Positions 52,784 through 60,936 of a stretch of 64,000 nucleotides of DNA are shown piece after piece (the first letter of the stretch is position 1; each line of letters begins with the position of its first letter). Location of the stretch: positions 3,348,001 through 3,412,000 of the forward strand of contig NZ_CP011427.1 in assembly GCF_001506165.1 (NCBI RefSeq), given 5' to 3'. Source of the stretch: Pantoea vagans. GTDB taxonomy: Bacteria; Pseudomonadota; Gammaproteobacteria; Enterobacterales; Enterobacteriaceae. The translations under genes and the position numbers were made by a program. Below the pieces are notes generated by a model. That model made no database searches and had not been told where the DNA came from. It saw only the letters and a program-made list of their open reading frames with translations.

Positions 52784-55246
52784 TCAAACTCCCAACTTCC
52801 ACGACAGTGTACGCAGCAGATCGGCAAATACGCCGGCCGCTGTGACATCATTCCCCGCGCCATATCCACGCAGAACCAGCGGGATTGGCTGATAATAGCG
52901 GCTGTAAAACGCCAGCGCGTTCTCGCCGTTCTTCACTTTGTACAGTGGATCGTTACCGTCCACCGCATCGATTTTCACTTTGCAGACGCCACCTTCTTCA
53001 ATCGCGCCGACGAAGCGTAACACTTTACCTTCATCACGCGCTTTGGCAACGCGGGCGGCAAAAGCATCATCCAGTTCCGGCAGGCGAGCCATAAATTGCT
53101 CAACGTCGGCGATGTCAGTCAGTTCGGCGGGCAGCAGCGGTTCGATCTCAATATCGCTCAGCTCTAACTGATGACCGGCTTCACGGGCCAGAATCAGCAG
53201 TTTACGCGCCACATCGGTGCCGGAAAGGTCGTCACGCGGATCCGGCTCAGTAAAGCCCATCTCACGCGCCATCTTGGTGGCTTCTGACAGCGAAACCCCC
53301 TCGTCCAGCTTACCGAAGATAAAGGAGAGCGAACCGGAGAGGATACCGGAGAATTTGATCAGCTCGTCTCCAGCGCTCATCAGATTTTGCAGGTTTTCGA
53401 TCACCGGCAGACCGGCACCAACGTTGGTGTCATACAGGAACTTGCGGCGAGACTTGGCGGCGGCTGCACGCATCTGCTGATAGTAATTCCAGGATGCAGT
53501 GTTGGCCTTTTTGTTTGGCGTCACCACGTGGAAACCTTCTGCCAGGAAGTCAGCATATTGATCGGCCACGGCCTGGCTTGAAGTACAGTCCACAATCACC
53601 GGGTTAAGCAGGTGATACTCCTTCACCAGACGAATCAGGCGACCGAGATTAAACGGCTCTTTAGCCTCGCTCAGTGCAGATTTCCAGTTGCTGAGATCGA
53701 TGCCGTGGACGTTAGTCAGCAAGGCACGTGAATTGGCGATACCGCACACGCGCAAATCAATGTGCTTCTCTTTCAGCCACGCCTGCTGACGGTGCAGCTG
53801 CTCCAGCAATGCGGCACCGACACCGCCCACGCCCACCACAAACACTTCGATCACCTGATCGGTGGCAAACAGCATCTGATGCACCACGCGCACGCCGGTA
53901 GTGACTTCATCGTTACTCACCACCACCGAAATGGAACGCTCGGAAGAGCCCTGTGCAATCGCCACGATATTGATGTTGGCACGGGCCAGCGCCGAGAAGA
54001 ATTTCGCGGAGATACCGCGCAGGGTGCGCATACCATCACCGACCACCGAGATCACCGCCAACTGCTCCAGCACATCGAGCGGATCCAGCAGGCCATCTTT
54101 CAGTTCGAGGTAGAACTCCTCTTCCAGCACGCGACGCGCACGCGCCTGCTCGCTCTGCGGCACACAGAAGCTGATGCTGTATTCAGAAGAGGATTGGGTG
54201 ATCAGTACGACAGAGATACCGGTGCGAGACATCGCGGCAAATACGCGCGCCGCCATGCCGACCATGCCTTTCATACCGGGACCCGAGACGTTAAACATCG
54301 CCATGTTGTTAAGGTTGGTGATGCCTTTCACCGGATTCTCATCCAGCTCGCCTTCACCACCGATTAAGGTGCCGGGCGCTTGCGGATTGGCGGTATTTTT
54401 AATCAGGCAAGGGATCTGGAACTGAGCAATCGGGGCGATGGTACGTGGATGCAGCACTTTCGCGCCGAAGTAGGAAAGCTCCATCGCTTCCTGATAGGAC
54501 ATCGACTTCAGCAGGCGAGCATCTGGCACCTGACGCGGGTCGCAGGTGTAAACGCCGTCTACGTCAGTCCAGATTTCGCAGCAGTCGGCGCGTAAGCACG
54601 CTGCCAGCACCGCCGCCGAGTAGTCGGAGCCATTACGGCCCAGCACCACCAGTTCGCCCTTCTCGTTACCGGCAGTGAAACCGGCCATCAGAATCATGTG
54701 ATCGGCAGGGATTTGGCTTGCGGCGATACGGCGGGTGGATTCGGCGATATCAACAGTGGATTCGAGGTAGTGACCCACCGCCAGCAGTTTCTCAACCGGA
54801 TCGATCACCGTCACTTTGTGGCCACGTGCCTGCAGCAGCGCTTCCATAATGGCGATAGATAGCTTTTCACCGCGGCAGATGATGGCAGCATTCACGGCAT
54901 CCGGGCATTGACCGAGCAGGCTGATACCGTGGAGCACCTGTTTCAGCTGCGCGAATTCCAACTCGATACGGGTTTTCAGTCCATCGAAGTCAAAACCCGG
55001 CTGGGCTTCTGTCAGGCCTTGCAGCAGTTCGGCAAAAATACGTTCGGCATCGCTGATATTCGGCAGCGCGTCCTGGCCACTGATGGTTTTCTCAATCATC
55101 GCCACCAGATGATTGGTGATTTTCGCTGGCGCAGAGAGCACGGTGGCAACCTGTCCCTGTTGCGCGTTGCTTTCCAGAATATCTGCCACGCGAAGAAAAC
55201 GTTCCGCATTGGCTACTGAGGTTCCGCCGAATTTCAGCACTCGCAT
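52784..55246 (-). CDS. thrA: Aspartokinase I / homoserine dehydrogenase I
   Basis: Bifunctional enzyme at both ends of the aspartate-to-homoserine route, feedback-inhibited by threonine in E. coli. The 820 residues equal the E. coli length: kinase motif [17 protein letters not shown] at the N-terminus, ACT-type regulatory domains in the middle ([35 protein letters not shown]), the dehydrogenase NAD(P) motif [17 protein letters not shown] (about 467-483) and [19 protein letters not shown] near 650. ATG 55246 with CAGGAGAG upstream. Controlled by the thrL attenuator. Confidence 0.98.
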   Translation of the reverse strand: MRVLKFGGTSVANAERFLRVADILESNAQQGQVATVLSAPAKITNHLVAMIEKTISGQDALPNISDAERIFAELLQGLTEAQPGFDFDGLKTRIELEFAQLKQVLHGISLLGQCPDAVNAAIICRGEKLSIAIMEALLQARGHKVTVIDPVEKLLAVGHYLESTVDIAESTRRIAASQIPADHMILMAGFTAGNEKGELVVLGRNGSDYSAAVLAACLRADCCEIWTDVDGVYTCDPRQVPDARLLKSMSYQEAMELSYFGAKVLHPRTIAPIAQFQIPCLIKNTANPQAPGTLIGGEGELDENPVKGITNLNNMAMFNVSGPGMKGMVGMAARVFAAMSRTGISVVLITQSSSEYSISFCVPQSEQARARRVLEEEFYLELKDGLLDPLDVLEQLAVISVVGDGMRTLRGISAKFFSALARANINIVAIAQGSSERSISVVVSNDEVTTGVRVVHQMLFATDQVIEVFVVGVGGVGAALLEQLHRQQAWLKEKHIDLRVCGIANSRALLTNVHGIDLSNWKSALSEAKEPFNLGRLIRLVKEYHLLNPVIVDCTSSQAVADQYADFLAEGFHVVTPNKKANTASWNYYQQMRAAAAKSRRKFLYDTNVGAGLPVIENLQNLMSAGDELIKFSGILSGSLSFIFGKLDEGVSLSEATKMAREMGFTEPDPRDDLSGTDVARKLLILAREAGHQLELSDIEIEPLLPAELTDIADVEQFMARLPELDDAFAARVAKARDEGKVLRFVGAIEEGGVCKVKIDAVDGNDPLYKVKNGENALAFYSRYYQPIPLVLRGYGAGNDVTAAGVFADLLRTLSWKLGV

Positions 55247-55273
55247 GATTGAAGCTCTCCTGAATTTTTGCCG

Positions 55274-55310
55274 AAAAAAAAGCCCGCACTGTTTAGGTGC
55301 GGGCTTTTTT
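55274..55310 (-). promoter_or_regulatory. thr operon attenuator
   Basis: Terminator hairpin GCCCGCAC / GTGCGGGC (55282-55289, 55297-55304) with eight T on the minus strand (complement of 55274-55281), between thrL and thrA. The end of thrL contains GTGCGGGC on the coding strand, able to pair with the first arm and form the antiterminator. This is the classical layout of translation-coupled attenuation by charged tRNA-Thr and tRNA-Ile. Confidence 0.93.
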
Positions 55311-55330
55311 CTTTGTTTTTCCTGTATGCG

Positions 55331-55402
55331 TCAGCCCGCACCGTTACCTGTGGTAATGGTGGTGGTAATAATAATTGTGGTGTTCAGGCTGTGATTACGC
55401 AT
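55331..55402 (-). CDS. thrL: thr operon leader peptide
   Basis: 23-codon leader peptide that begins MRNHSL, contains seven Thr and four Ile codons in a near-continuous run (residues 8-18), and ends TTGNGAG, the same end as E. coli ThrL. The ribosome's pause on the Thr/Ile codons selects between terminator and antiterminator. ATG at 55402, TGA at 55331-55333. Confidence 0.94.
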   Translation of the reverse strand: MRNHSLNTTIIITTTITTGNGAG

Positions 55403-55446
55403 TGAGATTTTTTCTGTCTGTCTTTGTCTTGTCCGTCTGCCTTCCA

Positions 55447-55475
55447 GAAGTAAAGCAAAGCGCACGTTAAGTCAA
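55447..55475 (-). promoter_or_regulatory. Candidate thrLABC promoter
   Basis: Minus-strand TTGACT (55475-55470), 17-base spacer, weak -10 TACTTC (55452-55447), about 45 bases upstream of thrL. The same -35 (TTGACTTA) is present in the E. coli thr promoter. The 202-base stretch between thrL and yjtD otherwise looks empty. Confidence 0.6.
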
Positions 55476-55604
55476 CGAATTTGTCTTAGCCGCGATTTTA
55501 CGGCTGCTGCGCAGAGTTCGGTTTCTGCGCGCAAATCATATTGGGATCGTTCAACAGATCGCCTGGTTTCCCGATCTGTCACTAAGAACCCGCATATTCA
55601 CCGA

Positions 55605-56294
55605 TTATTTATCTATAAGTTTTTTTTCTACATCATGCAGCAACCGATGCAGCATGGCGCTATCACGCTGTTCCAGTAAGCCGATACGTTGATCGATCCA
55701 GTCCGCCATTTTCGCATCGTCACTCACCTCCAGCTTCACCAGCAGTTGATGGAAGCGTTCACGTAAAGCCTGCAACTGATGTTCATTTGCCGCTTCATTG
55801 CGTTCAACCGCAACCTGATTGAGCGCAGATAACTGATAGCAGTACACCATCACCGCCTGGCCGAGATTGAGCGAGGGATAATCATTGGCCATCGGAATAC
55901 CGGTCAGCAGATCGACCTGCTCCAGCTCTTCATTGGTTAACCCGCTGTCTTCACGACCAAACACCAGCGCGATGCGACTCAGCCATTGGCGCTTCTCCTG
56001 CAGGATGGTTTCTACCTGGGTTGGCGTCGCGTAGTAGCGGAACTTCGCGCGGCTGCGTGCAGTGGTGGCGACAGAGAAATCCACGTCTGCCAGCGCTTCA
56101 CTCAAGGTGCCGTAGGTTTTAACGTTATCAAGGATCTCACCGGCACCGTGCGCCACACGGCGCGCGGCGGGATCTTGCCAGGCATCGCTGGCCACAATGC
56201 GCAATTCGCTAAAGCCCATGGTTTTCATGGCGCGGGCTGCCGCGCCGATATTCTCTGGACGGGCGGGTGAGACAAGGATCAGGGGGAAATGCAT
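55605..56294 (-). CDS. yjtD: TrmH-family tRNA/rRNA methyltransferase YjtD (LasT)
   Basis: SPOUT-class RNA 2'-O-methyltransferase paralogous to TrmJ; the substrate is not established. The 229 residues show motif 1 LVSPARPENIGAAARAMKTMGF (about 8-29), motif 2 ALVFGREDSGLTNEELEQVD (about 109-128) and motif 3 PSLNLGQAVMVYCYQL (about 140-155), which forms the trefoil-knot SAM site. It lies between thrL and arcA, as in E. coli. Confidence 0.93.
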   Translation of the reverse strand: MHFPLILVSPARPENIGAAARAMKTMGFSELRIVASDAWQDPAARRVAHGAGEILDNVKTYGTLSEALADVDFSVATTARSRAKFRYYATPTQVETILQEKRQWLSRIALVFGREDSGLTNEELEQVDLLTGIPMANDYPSLNLGQAVMVYCYQLSALNQVAVERNEAANEHQLQALRERFHQLLVKLEVSDDAKMADWIDQRIGLLEQRDSAMLHRLLHDVEKKLIDK

Positions 56295-56902
56295 GATTTT
56301 TCCATCGAACTGTTAACAACTCGCCCTATGTTGGCATGCAGTGGCAAAAATACCAACCACACGGGTGAGAGAAAATAAGATGTTAAGGATGTTAAAAGAG
56401 GATAAAAGCCATGGGGAGAAGAATACGTGGCATATAAGCGAAATTTCTACGTTTAATTAATATAAAATCATTGTTTTTCATATTATTGAAATATTATTTC
56501 CTGCAGGTTTTAGTTTTAATGTTATGCAGCCAAAATGTAGCAAAAATGCTGCTTTTTGTGAGCTAAGCTTGCATTCCTGGAGAAGTTTTTCATAAAAGTG
56601 TTAACGTGCTACACTTGCATTTGATATAAGTCAACGAAGCGTTGTTTTTATGCTTATCGGTTGTTGTTGGTGCTGTTAGGTTGCTGTTAATACGGTTAGG
56701 ATAAGCGCCAGTCCGATACCCACGGGGCACGCAAATATTCATCCTGACTGGCTGAGCTAACACTGAAGTTGACGTTGATGGATGGTGTATTCCGAAGATT
56801 ATTTCGTACACCGGTTGCGAAAGATATTCTGTTCAGGTGAACAGTGTGCGCAACCCGGTACGCCCTGTTTTCGATTTGTTGGCAAATTTTAGGTAGCGAA
56901 AC
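56295..56902. other. Intergenic region with the arcA control region
   Basis: 608 bases between the divergent yjtD and arcA genes. The half nearer arcA (56580-56640) is similar to the E. coli arcA upstream region: an extended -10 TGC-TACACT at 56607-56615 and an FNR-like box just after it, implying a long arcA leader. I found no convincing counterpart of the small yjjY gene. Confidence 0.6.
56621..56634 (+). promoter_or_regulatory. FNR box upstream of arcA
   Basis: TTGATATAAGTCAA matches the FNR consensus TTGAT-N4-ATCAA at nine of ten positions. E. coli arcA has TTGATATATGTCAA in the same context and is activated by FNR anaerobically. Confidence 0.75.
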
Positions 56903-57619
56903 ATGCAGACCCCGCACATTCTTATCGTTGAAGACGAACTGGTCACGCGTAACACCCTCAAAAGTATTTTTGAAGCGGAAGGTTACGTGGTCTATGAAGC
57001 CACCGATGGTGCTGAGATGCACCAGGTTCTGACGGAAAATGACGTCAATCTGGTGATTATGGACATCAACCTCCCAGGTAAAAACGGTTTGCTGCTGGCG
57101 CGCGAGCTGCGTGAACAAGCAAACGTTGCGCTGATGTTCCTGACAGGCCGTGATAACGAAGTGGATAAAATCCTCGGCCTGGAAATTGGCGCCGATGATT
57201 ACATCACTAAGCCGTTCAACCCGCGCGAACTGACGATTCGTGCGCGCAACTTGCTGTCGCGTACCATGAATCTGGCGATGCCGAGCGAAGAGCGCCGCAC
57301 GGTGGAAAGTTATCGCTTTAACGGCTGGGAGCTGGATATCAATAGCCGCTCACTGGTCAGCCCGAATGGCGAACAATACAAACTGCCTCGCAGTGAATTC
57401 CGCGCCATGCTGCACTTCTGCGAAAACCCGGGCAAAATTCAAACCCGTGGTGACCTGCTGAAGAAGATGACCGGCCGCGAGCTGAAGCCGCATGACCGCA
57501 CGGTGGATGTCACCATCCGCCGCATCCGTAAGCATTTTGAATCTACGCCGGACACGCCAGAAATCATCGCCACTATTCACGGTGAAGGTTACCGCTTCTG
57601 CGGCGAATTGCAGGATTAA
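56903..57619 (+). CDS. arcA: Two-component response regulator ArcA
   Basis: OmpR-family regulator of respiratory metabolism, phosphorylated by ArcB under low oxygen. The 238 residues equal E. coli ArcA: receiver domain with acidic pocket VEDE (9-12), phospho-acceptor Asp54 in [12 protein letters not shown] and Lys in [15 protein letters not shown]-terminal winged helix with [17 protein letters not shown] 56903 follows AGGTAGCGAA. Single gene with its own terminator. Confidence 0.98.
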   Translation: MQTPHILIVEDELVTRNTLKSIFEAEGYVVYEATDGAEMHQVLTENDVNLVIMDINLPGKNGLLLARELREQANVALMFLTGRDNEVDKILGLEIGADDYITKPFNPRELTIRARNLLSRTMNLAMPSEERRTVESYRFNGWELDINSRSLVSPNGEQYKLPRSEFRAMLHFCENPGKIQTRGDLLKKMTGRELKPHDRTVDVTIRRIRKHFESTPDTPEIIATIHGEGYRFCGELQD

Positions 57620-57636
57620 GTTTGCTGCGGTAAAAG

Positions 57637-57660
57637 AAAAACGCCCAACAGGGCGTTTTT
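57637..57660. terminator. Bidirectional terminator between arcA and creA
   Basis: Stem AAAAACGCCC / GGGCGTTTTT (57637-57646, 57651-57660) with loop AACA. The arms supply a T run in both directions, serving arcA (plus) and the convergent creA (minus). Confidence 0.92.
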
Positions 57661-57667
57661 TTATACC

Positions 57668-58141
57668 TTATTTCCACGGCATAATCGGCACGGCGCTCAA
57701 TGCATTCTTCGGCGAGCCCTCAACCACCTTATCGGAATAGCTTAGATAGATCAGCGCATGGCGTTTCTGGTCAAAGAAGCGCACCACCTGTAGTTTCTTA
57801 AACACCAAAGAAGTGCGTTTTTGGAATACCACTTCACCCTGCGCCTTGCCTTGTGCGATTTTATCGCTAAGCTCTACGGGCCCAACCTGCTGACATGAGA
57901 TGGCCGCGTCGGAAGTGTCTTCTGCCAGACCCAATCCGCCCTTGATCCCACCGGTTTTTGCCCGGCTGATATAACAGGTTACATTTTTTACATCGGGGTC
58001 ATCGAAGGCTTCCACCACGATCTTATGATCGGGGCCAAACATCTTGAATACCGTGTCAACTGAGCCGATCTCTTCGGCCTGGACGCCCGCGCTGAACACA
58101 CAAGTTGCAAGCGTGATTATAAGAAAGCGAGTTATTGTCAT
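57668..58141 (-). CDS. creA: CreA family protein
   Basis: Secreted protein of unknown function. I chose ATG 58141 (MTITRFLII, 157 residues), which gives a signal peptide cleaved near VQA-EEIG as in E. coli CreA; the frame opens upstream to 58189. The mature part is very close to E. coli: [40 protein letters not shown] and [17 protein letters not shown]. The creBCD genes that lie between creA and arcA in E. coli are absent. Confidence 0.94.
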   Translation of the reverse strand: MTITRFLIITLATCVFSAGVQAEEIGSVDTVFKMFGPDHKIVVEAFDDPDVKNVTCYISRAKTGGIKGGLGLAEDTSDAAISCQQVGPVELSDKIAQGKAQGEVVFQKRTSLVFKKLQVVRFFDQKRHALIYLSYSDKVVEGSPKNALSAVPIMPWK

Positions 58142-58212
58142 TGAGTTACCATTGGCAATCGAATAGATGAGACTGTAATGTACTGTCAATCGAACCCGGA
58201 ACCAAACCTAAA

Positions 58213-58226
58213 CGGGTTGTAACCCG
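58213..58226. promoter_or_regulatory. Palindrome between creA and rob
   Basis: CGGGTTGTAACCCG, 6-bp arms around GT, in the 194-base divergent gap. It may be an operator or a leader stem; no regulator can be assigned. Confidence 0.35.
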
Positions 58227-58280
58227 CATTGATTTAGCACAGCCGATTGACAAACCGCCCCCACGCCTTTGTGCATTTCG

Positions 58281-58289
58281 TGCTATTAT
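58281..58289 (+). promoter_or_regulatory. Candidate rob extended -10 promoter
   Basis: TGC-TATTAT forms an extended -10 element 47 bases upstream of the rob ATG. No -35 at the right distance stands out. Confidence 0.4.
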
Positions 58290-58335
58290 TCGACGACTTC
58301 ATAGTTGCGCCACCAGAGAGTTATGAGGATGTTTT

Positions 58336-59217
58336 ATGGACCAAGCCGGTATCATTCGCGATTTGCTTGTCTGGCTGGAGAGCCATCTGGATCAACCCCT
58401 TTCACTCGATAATGTTGCGTTGAAAGCGGGCTACTCCAAGTGGCACCTACAGCGTATGTTTAAGGAAGTGACAAGCCACGCCATCGGTGCTTACATCCGC
58501 GCGCGTCGTCTGTCGAAAGCCGCTGTGGCCCTGCGCCTGACCAGTCGCCCGATCCTCGACATCGCTCTGCAATATCGCTTCGATTCGCAGCAAACCTTTA
58601 CCCGTGCGTTTAAAAAACAGTTCAATCAAACGCCTGCCTGGTATCGTCGTTCATCGGAGTGGAACTCCTTCGGCATTCGCCCGCCGATTCGTCTTGATGA
58701 TCACCACATGCCTGAAGCGAGTTTTGTCACGCTGCCGGAAACCGTGTTGGTCGGACAAACGCAAAGTTATACCTGTACGCTGGAACAAATTTCCAGCTAC
58801 CGTGACGAGATGCGCATTCACTTTTGGAAGCAGTTCTTGCTGGAAACCGACACTGTACCGCCGGTGTTGTACGGCCTGCATCAGGTACGCGCCAGCCATG
58901 AAAAAGATGATGAGCAGGAAATTCTCTACACCACGGCGGTGCCTGCCGATCAACAGGCGTTGAGTATGCAGTCGAATCAGAGCGTAATTCTGGAAGCCGG
59001 TGATTACGTGCAGTTTACCTATAACGGTCCACGTAGCGCACTGCAGGAGTTCATCCTGCTGCTGTACGGCACCTGTATGCCAACACTCGGACTGGTGCGC
59101 CGTCAGGGCCAGGATATCGAACGCTTCTTCACACACGGTGGCAAGAAACGCAGCGAGCCGCCAACGGAGATCCGTTGCGAATATCTGATTCCTATTCGCC
59201 CACAAGCGAGTCGCTGA
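58336..59217 (+). CDS. rob: AraC-family regulator Rob
   Basis: Right-origin-binding protein of the MarA/SoxS/Rob group, which activates stress and efflux genes. The 293 residues (289 in E. coli) have the tandem HTH (SLDNVALKAGYSKWHLQRMFKEVT and ILDIALQYRFDSQQTFTRAFKKQF, about 24-47 and 74-97) followed by the C-terminal GyrI-like effector domain. MDQAGIIRDLLVWLE confirms the ATG at 58336, with GAGGATG upstream. Confidence 0.96.
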   Translation: MDQAGIIRDLLVWLESHLDQPLSLDNVALKAGYSKWHLQRMFKEVTSHAIGAYIRARRLSKAAVALRLTSRPILDIALQYRFDSQQTFTRAFKKQFNQTPAWYRRSSEWNSFGIRPPIRLDDHHMPEASFVTLPETVLVGQTQSYTCTLEQISSYRDEMRIHFWKQFLLETDTVPPVLYGLHQVRASHEKDDEQEILYTTAVPADQQALSMQSNQSVILEAGDYVQFTYNGPRSALQEFILLLYGTCMPTLGLVRRQGQDIERFFTHGGKKRSEPPTEIRCEYLIPIRPQASR

Positions 59218-59221
59218 TATG

Positions 59222-59252
59222 AAAATGCCGTCATGATGACGGCATTTTTTTT
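59222..59252 (+). terminator. rob terminator
   Basis: Perfect 9-bp stem ATGCCGTCA / TGACGGCAT (59225-59233, 59237-59245), loop TGA, followed by an 8-base T run; starts immediately after the rob stop. Confidence 0.94.
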
Positions 59253-59267
59253 GACTCGATAACTTGC

Positions 59268-59337
59268 GGTCGCCATAAATGACGACCCTACAATGTCCGG
59301 TGCGATTTTCGCAGAGTGCGCATTTATGCGCACCGGA
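59268..59337. repeat. REP-like double hairpin
   Basis: Two palindromic units lie between the convergent rob and gpmB genes: GGTCG..CGACC around CATAAATG (59268-59287), and GTGCGCA-TTTA-TGCGCAC (59316-59333) nested in a longer TCCGGTGCG / CGCACCGGA pairing (59296-59304, 59329-59337). The shared ATAAAT/ATTTAT centre and the GGTCGCC core also seen at 13846 suggest a dispersed enterobacterial intergenic repeat. Confidence 0.6.
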
Positions 59338-59349
59338 ATCGAATGACAA

Positions 59350-59997
59350 TTAACGCTGTAACTCATCCAGCGCAGGCGCATCCAGGTGCGACACATCGCC
59401 TGCTGTTTCTACCACCCATCCTGCTGCCAGCCACGCGCTTTGTTGGTGATCCACGCGTGAGATAGAGCAGTTGCGCAAGCGCAGACGACGTTCAGCATGC
59501 GCCGGTAATCCCAGCAGCGTGCTGACCAATACACCCAATGCCATACCGTGGCTGACAATTAACGGGCGGCTGCCTGCGGGCAGTTCCAGCAACGCGTTCA
59601 GCGCTTCATGCATGCGCGTAGCCATCTCCAGCATCGATTCACCACCCGGAATACGACCGCCTTCCGTGCCATCGACCAGCGTTTTACGCCAGCTCTCCTC
59701 TTCCGGCGTCAGACCGTCGAGTGGGCGCTGTTCCAGGCAACCCATATTCAGTTCGCGCAAGCGAGCATCAACTGACACCGTGACGCCACACGCATCGGCG
59801 ATAATCTCTGCCGTGCGGCGCGTACGCCCTAAATCGCTGGCAATCACGTGAGTAATGCCCAGCGATTTCACGCGTTCGCCCACTTGTTGGGCCTGTTGCT
59901 CACCTTTTTCCGTCAGCGGACTGTCGGACTGCCCTTGAATGCGTCGGGCCGCATTCCATACCGTTTCGCCGTGACGAACAAGATAGACCTGTAGCAT
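59350..59997 (-). CDS. gpmB: Phosphoglycerate mutase-like phosphatase GpmB (YtjC)
   Basis: Histidine phosphatase superfamily protein. The 215 residues match E. coli YtjC/GpmB; catalytic RHG motif in YLVRHGETVWNAARR (about 5-19), second conserved arginine in SDLGRTRRTAEI (about 55-66), the acidic pair region LRELNMGCLEQ and the second histidine in LIVSHGMALGVL (about 147-158). In E. coli the physiological role is uncertain, and mutase activity is doubtful. Confidence 0.93.
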   Translation of the reverse strand: MLQVYLVRHGETVWNAARRIQGQSDSPLTEKGEQQAQQVGERVKSLGITHVIASDLGRTRRTAEIIADACGVTVSVDARLRELNMGCLEQRPLDGLTPEEESWRKTLVDGTEGGRIPGGESMLEMATRMHEALNALLELPAGSRPLIVSHGMALGVLVSTLLGLPAHAERRLRLRNCSISRVDHQQSAWLAAGWVVETAGDVSHLDAPALDELQR

Positions 59998-60048
59998 GCT
60001 TAATTTCCGTTATACTGCGACAAATTTGCCTTGAGGGTTCAAACAATT

Positions 60049-60567
60049 ATGTACCACGTTGTCGCAGCCACCATCAACCCGGCAAAAATTCGCGCGATTG
60101 CTCAGGCGTTCAACGACGTCTTTGGCGAAGGATCCTGCCACATTGAAGGGGTCGAGGTCGAGAGTGGCGTTGCCGCTCAGCCGCTGAGTGATGTCGAAAC
60201 GCGAACTGGCGCACGTACCCGCTTGGCGAACGCGCGTCAACTGCGCCCGCAGTCTGACTATTGGGTAGCGATTGAAGCCGGTATCGAAGGCGATTGCGCC
60301 TTTGCCTGGATGGTGATTGAAAACGCCCAGCAGCGCGGAGAATCACGCTCTGCCAGCTTCACCTTGCCGCCGATTGTGTTAGCGGGTTTAGCCGATGGGC
60401 ACGAATTAGGGGATGAAATGGCGCGTCTGACCGGGGTGGACAATATCAAGCAGAAAGGCGGCGCGATTGGCGCCTTCACGCACGGTTTGTTAAGTCGTTC
60501 CAGCGTCTACCATCAGGCGTTGATTCTGGCACTCTGTCCGTTCACTCATCCGCTATACACTCAATAA
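60049..60567 (+). CDS. yjjX: Inosine/xanthosine triphosphatase YjjX
   Basis: Hydrolyses non-canonical ITP and XTP to protect nucleotide pools. I chose ATG 60049 ([17 protein letters not shown], 172 residues), aligned with the E. coli start; the frame is open from 60031. Conserved features: [28 protein letters not shown] (about 50-63) and [12 protein letters not shown] (about 71-82). Its stop is one base from the convergent trpR stop. Confidence 0.94.
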   Translation: MYHVVAATINPAKIRAIAQAFNDVFGEGSCHIEGVEVESGVAAQPLSDVETRTGARTRLANARQLRPQSDYWVAIEAGIEGDCAFAWMVIENAQQRGESRSASFTLPPIVLAGLADGHELGDEMARLTGVDNIKQKGGAIGAFTHGLLSRSSVYHQALILALCPFTHPLYTQ

Positions 60568-60568
60568 G

Positions 60569-60892
60569 TTAACGACGTCCTAAACGCGCTTCCAACCAGC
60601 GTTTCAGCTCGGGAGGCGCCTCTTTCAGGCTGTTGGAGCCACGCGTGATGGTGGCGATCCCCACGCCAAGCTCATGTTTCAACTCACGCTGACTCATTTC
60701 ACCGTTCATCAACTCTTCAATAATACGCAGGCGGGTGCCGTAGGCTTCGCGTTCGTCGGGTGTCATCATCAAGTGCAGTAAAGGCAAGGAGACGCCGTCA
60801 GCAAAGGCGTTTTGCATCAAATCAATAAAACGCAGCCAGTTATCTTCAACAGGCTGAGCCGAATCCGGCTGGGATGAAAGGGGTTGGCTCAT
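60569..60892 (-). CDS. trpR: Trp operon repressor
   Basis: Tryptophan-activated dimeric repressor of trp, aroH, mtr and its own gene. The 107 residues show the helix-turn-helix [24 protein letters not shown] (about 67-90), nearly identical to E. coli, and the [14 protein letters not shown] core. It is preceded by its own operator; 44 bases separate it from slt. Confidence 0.96.
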   Translation of the reverse strand: MSQPLSSQPDSAQPVEDNWLRFIDLMQNAFADGVSLPLLHLMMTPDEREAYGTRLRIIEELMNGEMSQRELKHELGVGIATITRGSNSLKEAPPELKRWLEARLGRR

Positions 60893-60903
60893 GAAGGGCT
60901 TCC

Positions 60904-60930
60904 GTACTCATTGACGAGTACGGAAGCATA
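60904..60930 (-). promoter_or_regulatory. TrpR operator and -10 of trpR
   Basis: GTACTCATTGACGAGTAC (60904-60921) is the core of a 12-bp perfect inverted repeat (60898-60909, 60916-60927) and matches the trpR operator of E. coli (GTACTC...GAGTAC). A -10 TATGCT (minus strand 60930-60925) overlaps its edge, so bound TrpR would block initiation. It lies between the slt stop and trpR. Confidence 0.85.
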
Positions 60931-60936
60931 GCACAG

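Noticed and set aside
56590..57118. Minus-strand frames overlapping the arcA leader and start.
   Set aside because: They lie antisense to the conserved arcA region and have no protein-like features.
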